A stretch of DNA of 39,908 nucleotides from an uncultured Massilia sp. (lineage in GTDB: Bacteria > Pseudomonadota > Gammaproteobacteria > Burkholderiales > Burkholderiaceae), in assembly GCA_946886065.1 (NCBI GenBank), contig CAMPHU010000013.1:1-39908 (forward strand), read 5' to 3'. The position numbers were made by a program, and so were the translations under genes. This document shows positions 7,862-18,188 of the stretch, in pieces. The notes under the pieces are model-generated. The model had not been told where the DNA came from, did not search any database, and saw only the letters and a list, made by a program, of their open reading frames with translations. Position 1 is the stretch's first letter; the number at the start of each line of letters is the position of its first letter.

Positions 7862-8730
7862 GAAATCGGGTTCCGTTTGGTGAGGTTTTCCAGGAAGTCG
7901 AGCAGCGGGGCGGGCAGGTTCCCTGCCCGCGGCGCATCACCGTCCGGCAGGCGGTATCGGCTGCCCGCCGGCAGCAGGTGCAGGCGGACGTCGATCAGTT
8001 CGGGGGTGTCGCGGTCGGCGATGTCGGCCACGTTGGTGACCATGGTGCGGCCATCGACGACGGTGACGGCGCCCTGTCCCACGACCTCGATGCCGACGCC
8101 GCGCTCGACCACCAGCGCCGTGTCCTCGTCGATGCCGATTCCCTGCAGGTAGGGATTCTGGGCGACCACGGTCAGCAGGCGCGACAGGCGCTGGCGCTCC
8201 GAGAAGTGCTGGTCGATGACCACCCGGTGCAGGAAGCCCAGGCCTGCGCCCAGGCTCACCGAGCCTTTCTCGGGGCGGATCTCGGCCCGCCCCTGGGCCA
8301 GCATGTGGCCCGACATGGCGGATGCGCCGGCGCTGGTGCCGCCGATGGTGGCGCCGCGCAGCTTGAGCGCCTTGTGCATCTCGGCGTCCATCGCGGTGCC
8401 GCCGATCAGGGCCAGCAGGCGCTTCTGGTCGCCGCCGGTCATGAAGATGCCGTCGGCCTCGGCGACCTGGCGCACGTAATCGGGGCTGTTGGCGTCCTGG
8501 CGGCTGGTCACCTCGAGGTGGCTGTGGCGCGTCACGCCGAGCGCGCTGAAGGCGCTGTCGTACATCTCCCACATCTGGTCGGCGACCTGGCTGGCGGCGG
8601 TGATGACGACGATTTTCGCCCCGGGGCCGCCGCACAGCTCGACGAAGCGCGTCAGGATCGGCATGTCTTCCTTGCGGTCTTCGCTGCCGCCGATGATGAC
8701 CAGGTGGCCGTTCTTCTGCGCCTCGCTCAT
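7858..8730 (-). CDS. cphB: Cyanophycinase CphB
   Basis: A serine-type exopeptidase of peptidase family S51 that trims cyanophycin to beta-Asp-Arg dipeptides. In this 290-residue protein the nucleophile elbow GGTSAGAS puts the catalytic serine at S133, close to Ser132 as I recall it for the Synechocystis enzyme. DQHFSERQRLSRL near 173-185 supplies the conserved histidine (H175), and FMTGGDQKRL near 96-105 is also typical. There is no signal peptide, so it acts on cytoplasmic granules. Its ATG overlaps the iaaA stop (8727-8730) and its stop overlaps the cphA' start, so all three genes are probably translationally coupled. A longer in-frame extension upstream lies inside iaaA and was not used. 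Confidence 0.95.
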   Translation of the reverse strand: MSEAQKNGHLVIIGGSEDRKEDMPILTRFVELCGGPGAKIVVITAASQVADQMWEMYDSAFSALGVTRHSHLEVTSRQDANSPDYVRQVAEADGIFMTGGDQKRLLALIGGTAMDAEMHKALKLRGATIGGTSAGASAMSGHMLAQGRAEIRPEKGSVSLGAGLGFLHRVVIDQHFSERQRLSRLLTVVAQNPYLQGIGIDEDTALVVERGVGIEVVGQGAVTVVDGRTMVTNVADIADRDTPELIDVRLHLLPAGSRYRLPDGDAPRAGNLPAPLLDFLENLTKRNPIS

Positions 8731-9638
8731 CGCTGGGTCATCCTCGCCTGCGGCATGCCGCGGTTGCTGCATGCGCCGGATTCCTGGCGGCTGACGGCGA
8801 TCAGGCCGACCGCCACGTCCCTGGGGAACAGGTCGATCCCGCGCTGCAGCGCCTGCGCGAGCGGGGCGCCTTCGGCGATCCAGCCGTAGACGGTGCGCGC
8901 CAGCAGGTGGCGCACGATGTGTTCGCCGATGCCGGTCGCGGCCACCGCGCCTTCCGGCCCGGCGTAGAAGCCGCTGCCGATGATCGGGCTGTCGCCCACG
9001 CGTCCCAGCAGCGACGGCGCCGATCCGCCGGTCGAGGTGGCGACCGCGAAGTGGCCGTCGGGACCGCGCACCACCGCGCCCACGGTATCGCAGGCGCTGG
9101 CTTCGGGCAGCTCCAGCGGGCTGTTGTAGTTCCAGATACGCGCGAAGACCGAATTGTCGACCCCGGGCATGACCGGCACCGAGCCGGCCATCTGGGCCAT
9201 CAGCTTGCGGTGCTCGGCGCGCTGGCGTTCGGTGAGGGGACGGCTTTCCGGCAAGCCGATCGCGCGCGCGAAGCGCTGGGCCCCTTCGCCGGCCAGCATC
9301 CAGTGCGGCGTGTCGGCGATGGCGCGCGCCAGCAGGACCGGGTTCCTCACGTCCTGCACGCAAGCGACCGCGCCCAGGCGGCCGCGGGTGTCCATGATCG
9401 AGGCGTCCATCTCGACCGTGGCGCCGTCCAGGCCCAGCACGGCGCCGCTGCCGGCGTTCAGGCGGCCATCGTCTTCGAGCGCGGTGACGGCCGCGATGGC
9501 GGCGTCCAGTGCGTCGCCCCTGGCTTCCAGCTGGGCCAGGGCGCGGCGCGCGGCCAGCACGCAGGCGTCTTCGTGGTCGACGGATGCGCCGGCGCCGCCG
9601 TGCACCACGACGGCGCCGGCTTGTTTGGTGTGACTCAT
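8727..9638 (-). CDS. iaaA: Isoaspartyl peptidase / plant-type L-asparaginase
   Basis: An N-terminal nucleophile hydrolase precursor (303 residues) expected to cleave itself before T185 in SACDTVGAV and then hydrolyse beta-aspartyl dipeptides. Here the likely substrate is the beta-Asp-Arg released by CphB. VVHGGAGA near 11-18, LNAGSGAVL near 60-68, TSTGGSAPSLLGRVGDSP (about 206-223) and GTGIGEH-like ATGIGEHIV match the family. Self-cleavage would give alpha (1-184) and beta (185-303) subunits. It is the first gene of the iaaA-cphB-cphA' operon. A weak GAGG ribosome site lies upstream, and the promoter at 9708-9713 carries the dyad shared with the opposite arm. Confidence 0.93.
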   Translation of the reverse strand: MSHTKQAGAVVVHGGAGASVDHEDACVLAARRALAQLEARGDALDAAIAAVTALEDDGRLNAGSGAVLGLDGATVEMDASIMDTRGRLGAVACVQDVRNPVLLARAIADTPHWMLAGEGAQRFARAIGLPESRPLTERQRAEHRKLMAQMAGSVPVMPGVDNSVFARIWNYNSPLELPEASACDTVGAVVRGPDGHFAVATSTGGSAPSLLGRVGDSPIIGSGFYAGPEGAVAATGIGEHIVRHLLARTVYGWIAEGAPLAQALQRGIDLFPRDVAVGLIAVSRQESGACSNRGMPQARMTQR

Positions 9639-9707
9639 GGTGTCCAGTTTCCTCTTGATTTTTTGTCTTGGCGTGAGAACAAGGCGTGATCACGCTGATT
9701 GATAAAA

Positions 9708-9741
9708 ATTATGCAAGATCGGCGGCGCGCACCATATCGGT
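9708..9741 (-). promoter_or_regulatory. Putative promoter of iaaA-cphB-cphA'
   Basis: On the minus strand CATAAT (9713 to 9708) is a 5/6 match to the -10 consensus, with no good -35 at 17-bp spacing. ACCGAT (9741 to 9736) lies at the same offset from the upstream dyad as in the diiron-protein promoter. Predicted transcription start is near 9701, giving a leader of about 63 bases. Confidence 0.5.
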
Positions 9742-9757
9742 TGCCTTGCCGTGCGCA

Positions 9758-9775
9758 TGTAAGAGGCTGCTTACA
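9758..9775. promoter_or_regulatory. Inverted repeat TGTAA-N8-TTACA upstream of iaaA
   Basis: The second exact copy of the dyad seen at 922-939, centred at 9766.5 and again 53.5 bases from the first base of the -10 hexamer. These are the only two copies I found. They sit at the two outer promoters of the cyanophycin locus. Confidence 0.65.
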
Positions 9776-9802
9776 GGAATGGATCGCCAGCGGGCGCAAA
9801 GC

Positions 9803-10318
9803 TCAGGACAGCAGGGAGCCGGGCCGCAAGGCGTGGCGTAGCTGGCGCGCTATTTCCAGGCGCGCCAGCGGCGTCAGGTAGCGGCCGACGTCCACCCGCT
9901 CGCCGCGCGCCTCCAGCACGATCAGGGTGCGCATGCCCAGGTCCGCCAGGCTGACGCGGGTATGGTGCGAGTCCAGCCTGTACCCGGTGCAGCGGGCGCC
10001 GTCGCGGCGTTCGACCAGCAGCCAGCCCTGGTCCAGGCGGATGGATTCCTGGTCCAGGGCGTGGCGGGCGTAATAGAGAAAAGCCGCGCCCACCGCCGCG
10101 CTTTCGGCCAGGGCGAAGGCGAGCACCATCCAGGCGCCGCGCAGGGTGAAGACGAGGGCGATGCCGAGCGTGGCGGCGCCCAGGAGCGCGTAGACCAGCA
10201 GCGCCTGGCGCGGCGTCAGCGAACAGTTGCGCTTCATGAGCCATTCGCAGCGGACGGGTGCGGCCGGGCCCGCGCCGCCGGCGCCCACGCCCGTGCCGAT
10301 GCTGCGCCCAGCTTCCAT
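9803..10318 (-). CDS. DUF2244 family integral membrane protein
   Basis: A 171-residue inner-membrane protein matching DUF2244, a family of unknown function. After a Gly/Ala-rich N-terminus it reads WLMKRNCSLTPRQ, followed by two hydrophobic helices (about 40-60 and 64-84) and a soluble C-terminal domain that includes ALDQESIRLDQGWLLVERR. The start at 10318 has GGAG eight bases upstream; a second in-frame Met at codon 28 lacks a visible ribosome site. In the family the N-terminal part is variable. It is divergent from the Hsp70-like gene across about 138 bases, and GATAAT on the minus strand (10350 to 10345) may be its -10. Confidence 0.75.
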   Translation of the reverse strand: MEAGRSIGTGVGAGGAGPAAPVRCEWLMKRNCSLTPRQALLVYALLGAATLGIALVFTLRGAWMVLAFALAESAAVGAAFLYYARHALDQESIRLDQGWLLVERRDGARCTGYRLDSHHTRVSLADLGMRTLIVLEARGERVDVGRYLTPLARLEIARQLRHALRPGSLLS

Positions 10319-10403
10319 CGCTGCTCCGTGGCCGATATGACAGCATTATCATAGCGCTATCCGGGATGTCGGGCGCCCGCGACATGCGATGCAAGAGCCT
10401 GCT

Positions 10404-10426
10404 TATCTGTTACCGATATCTGTTAC
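10404..10426. repeat. Direct repeat TATCTGTTAC x2 in a divergent promoter region
   Basis: Two identical decamers at 10404-10413 and 10417-10426, 13 bases apart and followed by GATAAC, lie 31 bases upstream of the Hsp70-like start. TTATC at 10403-10407 and GATAA at 10427-10431 make the whole block partly palindromic. It is likely a protein-binding site for one or both divergent genes; the binding factor is unknown. Confidence 0.4.
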
Positions 10427-10456
10427 GATAACGCCCCCTCCCACGCAAAGGTTTGT

Positions 10457-11722
10457 ATGACGCACGCTTGCGGCGTTGACTTCGGCACGTCCAATTCCAC
10501 CGTCGGCTGGCTGCGCCCCGGCGCCATCCATTCGCCGGCAGAGTCGCTCCTCATTCTCGAGGACGGCAAGCCGACCCTCCCGTCCGTGGTGTTCTTCAAT
10601 GCCGACGACGAGCGCGTGAGCTATGGGCGCGAGGCGCTGGCCGAATACCTGGAAGGCTACGAAGGCCGCCTGATGCGCTCGCTCAAGAGCCTGCTCGGCA
10701 CCAGCCTGATCGACGGCCAGACCGAGGTCGCCGGGCGCGCCTTGCCCTTCCGCGCGCTGCTGGCCCAGTTCATCGGCGAGCTCAAGCGCCGTGCCGAGCG
10801 CCAGGCCGGCCGGCCCTTCGAGCGCGCCGTGTTCGGCCGGCCGGTGTTCTTCATTGATGACGACGCCGAGGCCGACAAGCTGGCGGAGGAGACGCTGGCC
10901 GAGGTCGCGCGCTCGGTGGGCTTCCGCGAGCTCAGCTTCCAGTACGAACCGATCGCCGCCGCCTTCGATTACGAAGCCGGGATCGACCGTGAAGAGCTGG
11001 TCCTGATCGCCGACATCGGCGGCGGCACCTCGGACTTTTCGCTGGTGCGGCTGGGGCCGCAGCGCGCGGGCCGGCTCGACCGGCGCGAGGACATCCTGGC
11101 CAACGGCGGCGTGCACATCGGCGGCACGGACTTCGACAAATACCTGAGCCTGGCCACCGTGATGCCCCTGCTGGGCCATGGCAGCAACCTGCTGTCGGGC
11201 GCGGCGGTTCCGTCGAGCTATTACTTCAATCTGGCGACCTGGCATACGATCAACCAGGCCTATACCCGCAAGAGCCAGGCCCAGCTGGCCGACCTGGTGC
11301 GCGATGCGGCCGAGCCGCACAAGATCGCGCGCCTGCAGAACCTGATCGAGGACCGGGCCGGACACTGGCTGGCGATCCAGGTCGAGGGCGCCAAGATCGG
11401 TCTGTCGAGCGCCGACCAGGTGCGCCTGCCGCTGGACCGCCTGTCGCCGCCCGAGGAGCTGCGGGTAGAGCGCGCCCGGTTCGAGGCCGCCATCGCCCAG
11501 CTGGTCGACAGCGTGGGCGCGACCGTGCGCCGGCTGTTCGCCGACGCCGGCGTGGCCCCCGGGGACGTCGATACGGTATTCTTTACCGGCGGTTCGAGCG
11601 GCGTGGGCTTGCTGCGCCAGCGCGTCGCCGCGCTGGTGCCGGATGCGCGCCGGGTCGAAGGCGACCTGTTCGGCAGCATCGGCGCCGGCCTGGCGCTGGA
11701 TGCGCAGCGCAAATTCGGATAG
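10457..11722 (+). CDS. Hsp70 family ATPase, YegD-like
   Basis: A 421-residue actin-fold ATPase of the Hsp70 family. Phosphate loop 1 is GVDFGTSNST (6-15), phosphate loop 2 is IADIGGGTSDF around D186, and the adenosine motif FFTGGSSGVG starts near 375. It stops where DnaK begins its substrate-binding domain, so it is a nucleotide-binding-domain protein like E. coli YegD rather than a classic chaperone. An insertion of about 100 residues between the two subdomains (about 225-325) contains the FNLATWHTINQAYTRKSQ segment usual for this subfamily. Its function is not established. The exonuclease gene follows after 21 bases, suggesting co-transcription. Confidence 0.85.
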   Translation: MTHACGVDFGTSNSTVGWLRPGAIHSPAESLLILEDGKPTLPSVVFFNADDERVSYGREALAEYLEGYEGRLMRSLKSLLGTSLIDGQTEVAGRALPFRALLAQFIGELKRRAERQAGRPFERAVFGRPVFFIDDDAEADKLAEETLAEVARSVGFRELSFQYEPIAAAFDYEAGIDREELVLIADIGGGTSDFSLVRLGPQRAGRLDRREDILANGGVHIGGTDFDKYLSLATVMPLLGHGSNLLSGAAVPSSYYFNLATWHTINQAYTRKSQAQLADLVRDAAEPHKIARLQNLIEDRAGHWLAIQVEGAKIGLSSADQVRLPLDRLSPPEELRVERARFEAAIAQLVDSVGATVRRLFADAGVAPGDVDTVFFTGGSSGVGLLRQRVAALVPDARRVEGDLFGSIGAGLALDAQRKFG

Positions 11723-11743
11723 TTTTTTTGTTAGGGATGAAGC

Positions 11744-12394
11744 ATGAGTAGCTATGAGCGTCCGATCGTGATGCTGGACTTCGAGACCACCGGCCTGTCG
11801 CCCGAGATGGGCGACCGCATCACCGAGGTGGCGGCCCTGCGCATCGTCGGCGGCGAGATTACCGAGCGCTATGTCTCGCTGGTCAACTGCGGCGTGCGCA
11901 TTCCATCCTTCATCACCGGCCTGACCGGCATCACGCAGGAGATGGTCGATGGCGCGCCGCCGGCGCGGCAGGTGGTGCCGGAACTGCTCGACTTCATCGG
12001 CGGCGACGTGCTGTCGGCCCACAACGCCAGCTTCGACGAGAAATTCCTGAAGGCCGAAGGCGGGCGCCTCGGCCGCAGCTGCTCGCACGCCGCGCTGGTG
12101 TGTTCGCTGAAGCTCTCGCGCCGACTGTATCCGGGGCTGGCGAGCTACAAGCTGGGCCAGCTCTCCAGCCAGCTGGGCATCGTGTTCCGCGGCACCGCCC
12201 ACCGCGCCGAGGCCGACGCCGAAGTGGCCGCCGAAGTGCTGCTGCATGCCGCCCGCCACCTGGGCCGCACCTGCGGACTCGAACGCGTCGCGCCCGACCT
12301 GCTGGTCTCGATCAACAAGGTCGCCGCAGCAAAAATTCCCGTCTTCCTCGACAAGTACGCCGCCACCGTGCGCGAACGGGCCGCCGCGGCCTGA
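11744..12394 (+). CDS. DEDDh 3'-5' exonuclease, DnaQ/PolC-epsilon type
   Basis: A 216-residue exonuclease-fold protein. All five DEDDh residues are visible: D12 and E14 in MLDFETTG, D98 in HNASFD, and H153 and D158 in AHRAEADA. LTGITQEMVDGAP around 60-72 is typical of the epsilon/PolC proofreading family. It lacks the C-terminal polymerase-binding tail of true DnaQ and ends in an Ala-rich helix, so it is a stand-alone nuclease whose DNA or RNA substrate is unknown. It probably shares a transcript with the Hsp70-like gene 21 bases upstream; that pairing has no evident mechanistic explanation. Confidence 0.85.
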   Translation: MSSYERPIVMLDFETTGLSPEMGDRITEVAALRIVGGEITERYVSLVNCGVRIPSFITGLTGITQEMVDGAPPARQVVPELLDFIGGDVLSAHNASFDEKFLKAEGGRLGRSCSHAALVCSLKLSRRLYPGLASYKLGQLSSQLGIVFRGTAHRAEADAEVAAEVLLHAARHLGRTCGLERVAPDLLVSINKVAAAKIPVFLDKYAATVRERAAAA

Positions 12395-12635
12395 TCCGCC
12401 TGATCCGTTGACGCCGCGCCCGGTTCCCGGCGCGCGGGACCTGGAATCCCTCGCCCGCGGCCCGCACGATTGTGCCGACTCAAACCCCGGCCCGGCCACT
12501 CTACTTACAATTTTAGCAAGTGGATGGCCTCGCTTGCGCGGGCCAGCGCTTCCGATGCGGCCCCGGACCATGGCCGCCCAGCCACCGCTGAACCTGCCGC
12601 CACCGGCGGCAGCGCGACACCGCAAGGGGACATGG

Positions 12636-14168
12636 ATGAGCCGCGAGAATGCTGCCCGCGAGGGCTACGACACCTACCTGTGGTTCCGCCGGTCCGCCCA
12701 GCGCGGCAATCCCTACGCCCAGTTCAACCTGGCCCTGCTGTATCTCCGGGGCGAGGGCGCCGAACCCGATGACGGCAGCCATGCCGAGTCGGCCGCCCAG
12801 CTCTTGATGCGCGCGGCCGAGCACGGCCTGGCCTACGCCCAGAGCCAGCTCGGGGCGCTCTACTACAACGGGCGCGGCGTCCCGCGCAGCGACGAGCTGG
12901 CCGCGGCCTGGTTCCGGCGCGCCGCCGAGCAGGGCGACCGCTCGGCCCAATACAACCTGGGCCTGCTGTACCGGCGCGGGCGCGGGGTGCGCCAGTCGCA
13001 CGAATGCGCGCTCGGCTGGTTCTGGCGCGCGGCCGAGCAGGGCATGGCGCGCGCCCAGAACTACCTGGGCGAATGCTACCTGCACGGCATGGGCGCGGCC
13101 GTCAGCTATCCGCTCGCGATGGCCTGGTTCCGCAAGGCGGCCATGCAGGGCTTCCCGCAGGCCCAGCTGCAGCTGGCCCTGATGTACGAGCGCGGGCTCG
13201 GGGTCGAGCCCAGCCCCTCGCAGGCGCTGTACTGGTTCCGGCATGCGGCGGCGGCCGGAAATCCCGTGGCCCAGCGCCAGCTTGGCCTGGCCTATGCCGG
13301 CGGCCAGGGCGTGCGCGCCGATCCTGTCAGCGCCCGCCACTGGCTGGAGCGCGCCGCCCACCAGGGCGACCGCGACGCCCAGTACGCGCTCGGCGAGCTG
13401 CTCGCCGCCCCGCGCGGCCCGGCGCGCGACCGCGAGCGCGCGCTGTCCTGGTTCGAGCGGGCGGCCGACCTCGGCCATGCGCAGGCCCAGTACCGGGCAG
13501 GGCACATCCTGGCGGGCGGCTGCGGGCGCGGCTTCGGCGTGGCGCGCAACCATCCGCGTGCGCTGGCCTACTACCTGCGCGCGGCCGAGCAGGGCGCCGC
13601 GAACGCCCAGTTCGCGCTTGGTCTGCTGTATGCCAGCGGGCAGGGCGTGCGCCAGGACTTCGCGCGCGCCGCCGAGTGGTACCGCAGGGCCGCCCAGCAG
13701 GGCGACGCCAGCGCCCAGAACAACCTCGGCGCGCTGTATGCGCGCGGCGAAGGCGTGGGCCGCGACGACATGCTGGCGGTCTATTGGTACGGCCATGCCG
13801 CCGAACAGAACTACGCGCTGGCCCAGGTGAACCTGGCCGGCATGTACGCAGCCGGGCGCGGCGTCGAATGCGACCTGGTGCTTGCCTGCATGTGGCTCTG
13901 GCTCGCGGCCCGGGCCGGATGGTCCGGCGCGCCGCGCGCGGACGGGAAGCCTGGAACGCCGGCTGGCAAGCACGCGTCCGTGCATCAAGTCGAGCAGGCG
14001 ATGGCGCACGCGGTGGAGCAGGCCGCGGCGCGCATGCGCCAGTTGGCGGCGGCGCTCGCCCCCGCCGAGCGGCTCCGGGCGCGAGAACTGGCGGGACGTT
14101 GGCTCGCGGCGCGCGAGGGGAGGGCGGATGCCTATCCGGGATTATTGGGCAGTATGGGTGCCGCATAG
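12636..14168 (+). CDS. Sel1-like repeat protein
   Basis: A 510-residue protein built almost wholly of about eleven 36-residue Sel1-like helix pairs, recognisable by recurring AxxGxxxAQxxLGxLYxxGxGV from about residue 20 to 425. The last repeat is degenerate and is followed by a charged Ala-rich helical tail. Such solenoids are protein-protein scaffolds; the partner is unknown. There is no signal peptide or transmembrane helix, so it is probably cytoplasmic. The ATG at 12636 is preferred because AGGGGA (12624-12629) precedes it; the open frame continues upstream without family similarity. A 7-bp GC hairpin (12595-12611) lies in the leader, and TACAAT at 12506 might be a -10. Confidence 0.85.
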   Translation: MSRENAAREGYDTYLWFRRSAQRGNPYAQFNLALLYLRGEGAEPDDGSHAESAAQLLMRAAEHGLAYAQSQLGALYYNGRGVPRSDELAAAWFRRAAEQGDRSAQYNLGLLYRRGRGVRQSHECALGWFWRAAEQGMARAQNYLGECYLHGMGAAVSYPLAMAWFRKAAMQGFPQAQLQLALMYERGLGVEPSPSQALYWFRHAAAAGNPVAQRQLGLAYAGGQGVRADPVSARHWLERAAHQGDRDAQYALGELLAAPRGPARDRERALSWFERAADLGHAQAQYRAGHILAGGCGRGFGVARNHPRALAYYLRAAEQGAANAQFALGLLYASGQGVRQDFARAAEWYRRAAQQGDASAQNNLGALYARGEGVGRDDMLAVYWYGHAAEQNYALAQVNLAGMYAAGRGVECDLVLACMWLWLAARAGWSGAPRADGKPGTPAGKHASVHQVEQAMAHAVEQAAARMRQLAAALAPAERLRARELAGRWLAAREGRADAYPGLLGSMGAA

Positions 14169-14539
14169 GTGGTGCACCGCGCGCCTCCGTCGCGGCAGCC
14201 GGCTACCGCTATTGCGAAAGGTGTCGCTACAGTCGCAGGATTCGCTTGGAGCGTCGGACAAAAACCTCATGCCTGATCCGTTGACAACAACATCGTACAC
14301 TCAGCCGTTCAACGTCCGGTATAGGCCGTGGATTCAATCGGTCAACGCAACACGTTCATGAATTCGTTGTGCCGGTGTTTGGCAACCAAGCGTTTTCCTT
14401 GGACGTTCGTTTAATAAAAATGCGTGACCGTCGGCACAACGCCGCCTGCCAGTTCGAAAATAGTGCACCCCGCACTATTTTGCCAACCGATGGTTTCCAT
14501 CGTGCATACTGATCACCCGACCATTCCCATTCCGTCGTG
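14169..14539. promoter_or_regulatory. Palindrome-rich non-coding leader of lldD
   Basis: A 371-base gap without a gene, more A/T-rich than its surroundings. It holds CGTTGTGCCG (14365-14374) and its exact complement CGGCACAACG (14432-14441). It also holds a tight 10-bp dyad AAAATAGTGC/GCACTATTTT (14457-14466 and 14472-14481, 5-base loop) and a small TTGG-N3-CCAA dyad near 14379-14389. TTGCCA (14480-14485) and CATACT (14505-14510) could be a poorly spaced promoter. The dyads are candidate operators for a lactate-responsive repressor, though no such gene is nearby; the tight dyad could also be a weak terminator. Confidence 0.5.
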
Positions 14540-15700
14540 ATGCGCATTTCCTCTGCCACCGATTTCCGCGCTGCGGCGCAACGCGTCCTGCCCCCCTTTC
14601 TGTTCCATTACATCGATGGCGGTGCAGGTGCGGAAGACACGATGCGTGCCAACGTCGAAGACCTGCAAGCCGTCAAGCTTCGTCAGCGCGTACTGCGCGG
14701 CTCGGATGCGCTCGACCTGGGCGTCGAGTGGTTCGGCCAGCGTTACGATTTGCCGATCGCGCTTGCCCCGGTCGGGCTGACCGGCATGTATGCGCGACGC
14801 GGCGAAGTGCAGGCCGTACGTGCCGCGGACCGCCGCAACATTCCCTTCATTCAGTCGACGATGTCGGTGTGCTCGCTGGCTGAAGTCGCGGCCCAGGCCT
14901 TGAAGCCGCAGTGGTTCCAGCTATACGTGCTGAAGGACCGCGGCTTCATGCGCGACGTCATGAAGCGCGCCAGCGATCTGGGCGCGTCGACCCTCGTGTT
15001 CACGGTCGACACGCCTGTGCCGGGCGCGCGTTACCGCGATGCGCACAGCGGCATGAGCGGTCCGAATGCCGGCATGCGGCGCATTGTCCAGGCCATGCAG
15101 CGTCCGCGATGGGCTATCGACGTGGGACTGTTCGGCCGCCCCCACGATCTCGGCAATATTTCGGCCTACCTCGGCGGCGCCACCGGACTTCAGGACTTTA
15201 TGGGCTGGATCGGCGCGAATTTCGATCCGGGGATCAGTTGGCAGGATCTCCAATGGATCCGGGACGAGTGGCAGGGAAATTTGGTTATCAAGGGTATTCT
15301 CGATGAGGACGATGCAAGGGATGCGCTGGCGTTCGGCGCCGACGGCATCGTGGTGTCGAACCATGGCGGACGGCAGCTCGATGGCGCGCCGTCGACGGCC
15401 CGGGCGCTTCCATCGATCGCCGCGGCGGTGAAAGACCGGATGACCGTCTTCGTCGATGGCGGCATCCGCACCGGCACCGACGTGTTCCGCATGCTCGCGC
15501 TGGGCGCCGACGGTGTCCTGATCGGCCGAGCCTTCGTGTACGCCCTGGCGGCGCAAGGGCAGGCCGGCGTCGAACGCCTGCTGGCGATCATGGAGAAGGA
15601 CATTCGCACGAACATGGTACTGACCGGCGTGAAGTCCCTAAGGGATGCTGGGCCCGATTTGCTGGCCGCATCCGCTCCCCTACCTGGAGCGAACTCCTGA
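14540..15700 (+). CDS. lldD: L-lactate dehydrogenase (quinone), FMN-dependent
   Basis: Oxidises L-lactate to pyruvate at the inner membrane and passes electrons to quinone. The 386-residue protein closely follows E. coli LldD from the start ([19 protein letters not shown]) through [49 protein letters not shown] and [10 protein letters not shown], which supplies the catalytic His and Arg, to the FMN phosphate site [10 protein letters not shown] and [13 protein letters not shown]. The ATG at 14540 gives an N-terminus like the family; a GTG lies directly before it. No ribosome site is visible. No lactate permease or LldR gene is adjacent, and its codon use looks a little less GC-biased than that of its neighbours. 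Confidence 0.93.
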   Translation: MRISSATDFRAAAQRVLPPFLFHYIDGGAGAEDTMRANVEDLQAVKLRQRVLRGSDALDLGVEWFGQRYDLPIALAPVGLTGMYARRGEVQAVRAADRRNIPFIQSTMSVCSLAEVAAQALKPQWFQLYVLKDRGFMRDVMKRASDLGASTLVFTVDTPVPGARYRDAHSGMSGPNAGMRRIVQAMQRPRWAIDVGLFGRPHDLGNISAYLGGATGLQDFMGWIGANFDPGISWQDLQWIRDEWQGNLVIKGILDEDDARDALAFGADGIVVSNHGGRQLDGAPSTARALPSIAAAVKDRMTVFVDGGIRTGTDVFRMLALGADGVLIGRAFVYALAAQGQAGVERLLAIMEKDIRTNMVLTGVKSLRDAGPDLLAASAPLPGANS

Positions 15701-15944
15701 TCCGCGCCAAAGGCCCATCATCCCCCTCATCCTCGCCATGCGCGAAGCAATGCCGCGTCTCGGTCTCGCTCCTTCGTGACATTCTGCGGATTTTTCTCAG
15801 CAGCAAGCCAGTATTCTGTCTGCGGCCTGCGGGTTTCGCCCAGAGCAGCCTGACCGGCGGGCCCGGCGGTAGGCATGCCCGGCGATTCGCGCTATGATGC
15901 CCCTCGGCACTTGCCATACCCATCCCACTCCGACAGAGAACAAC

Positions 15945-18116
<2,172 letters not shown>

Positions 18117-18132
18117 GCGCGTGGCCTGAAAA

Positions 18133-18166
18133 AAAACGGCTGCCGGAGCGATCCGGCAGCCGTTTT
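18133..18166. terminator. Bidirectional intrinsic terminator
   Basis: AAAACGGCTGCCGG (18133-18146) pairs perfectly with CCGGCAGCCGTTTT (18153-18166) around a six-base loop. A-run and T-run flanks on opposite sides serve both the peptidase (+) and the XRE-cupin gene (-). Confidence 0.92.
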
Positions 18167-18188
18167 GTCATCAGCGATGCATGCGCGG

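Noticed and set aside
5255..8152. 965-codon rightward open frame over cphA'/cphB
   Set aside because: The opposite strand encodes clear CphA' and CphB with all catalytic motifs; this frame has none and arises from high GC at third codon positions.
7858..9693. A 611-residue version of CphB starting inside or before iaaA
   Set aside because: The first ~320 residues are an out-of-frame reading of iaaA; the ATG at 8730 gives the normal cyanophycinase length and N-terminus.
10403..12625. 740-codon leftward frame opposite the Hsp70-like and exonuclease genes
   Set aside because: No recognisable domains; both sense genes have complete active-site motifs.
14281..14309. TTGACA at 14281 as an lldD promoter
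   Set aside because: No acceptable -10 at 15-19 bp spacing, and it lies about 260 bases from the gene.
14300..14350. tRNA-like stretch with a GGATTCAATC T-loop resemblance
   Set aside because: No acceptor, D-arm or anticodon stem could be paired around it.
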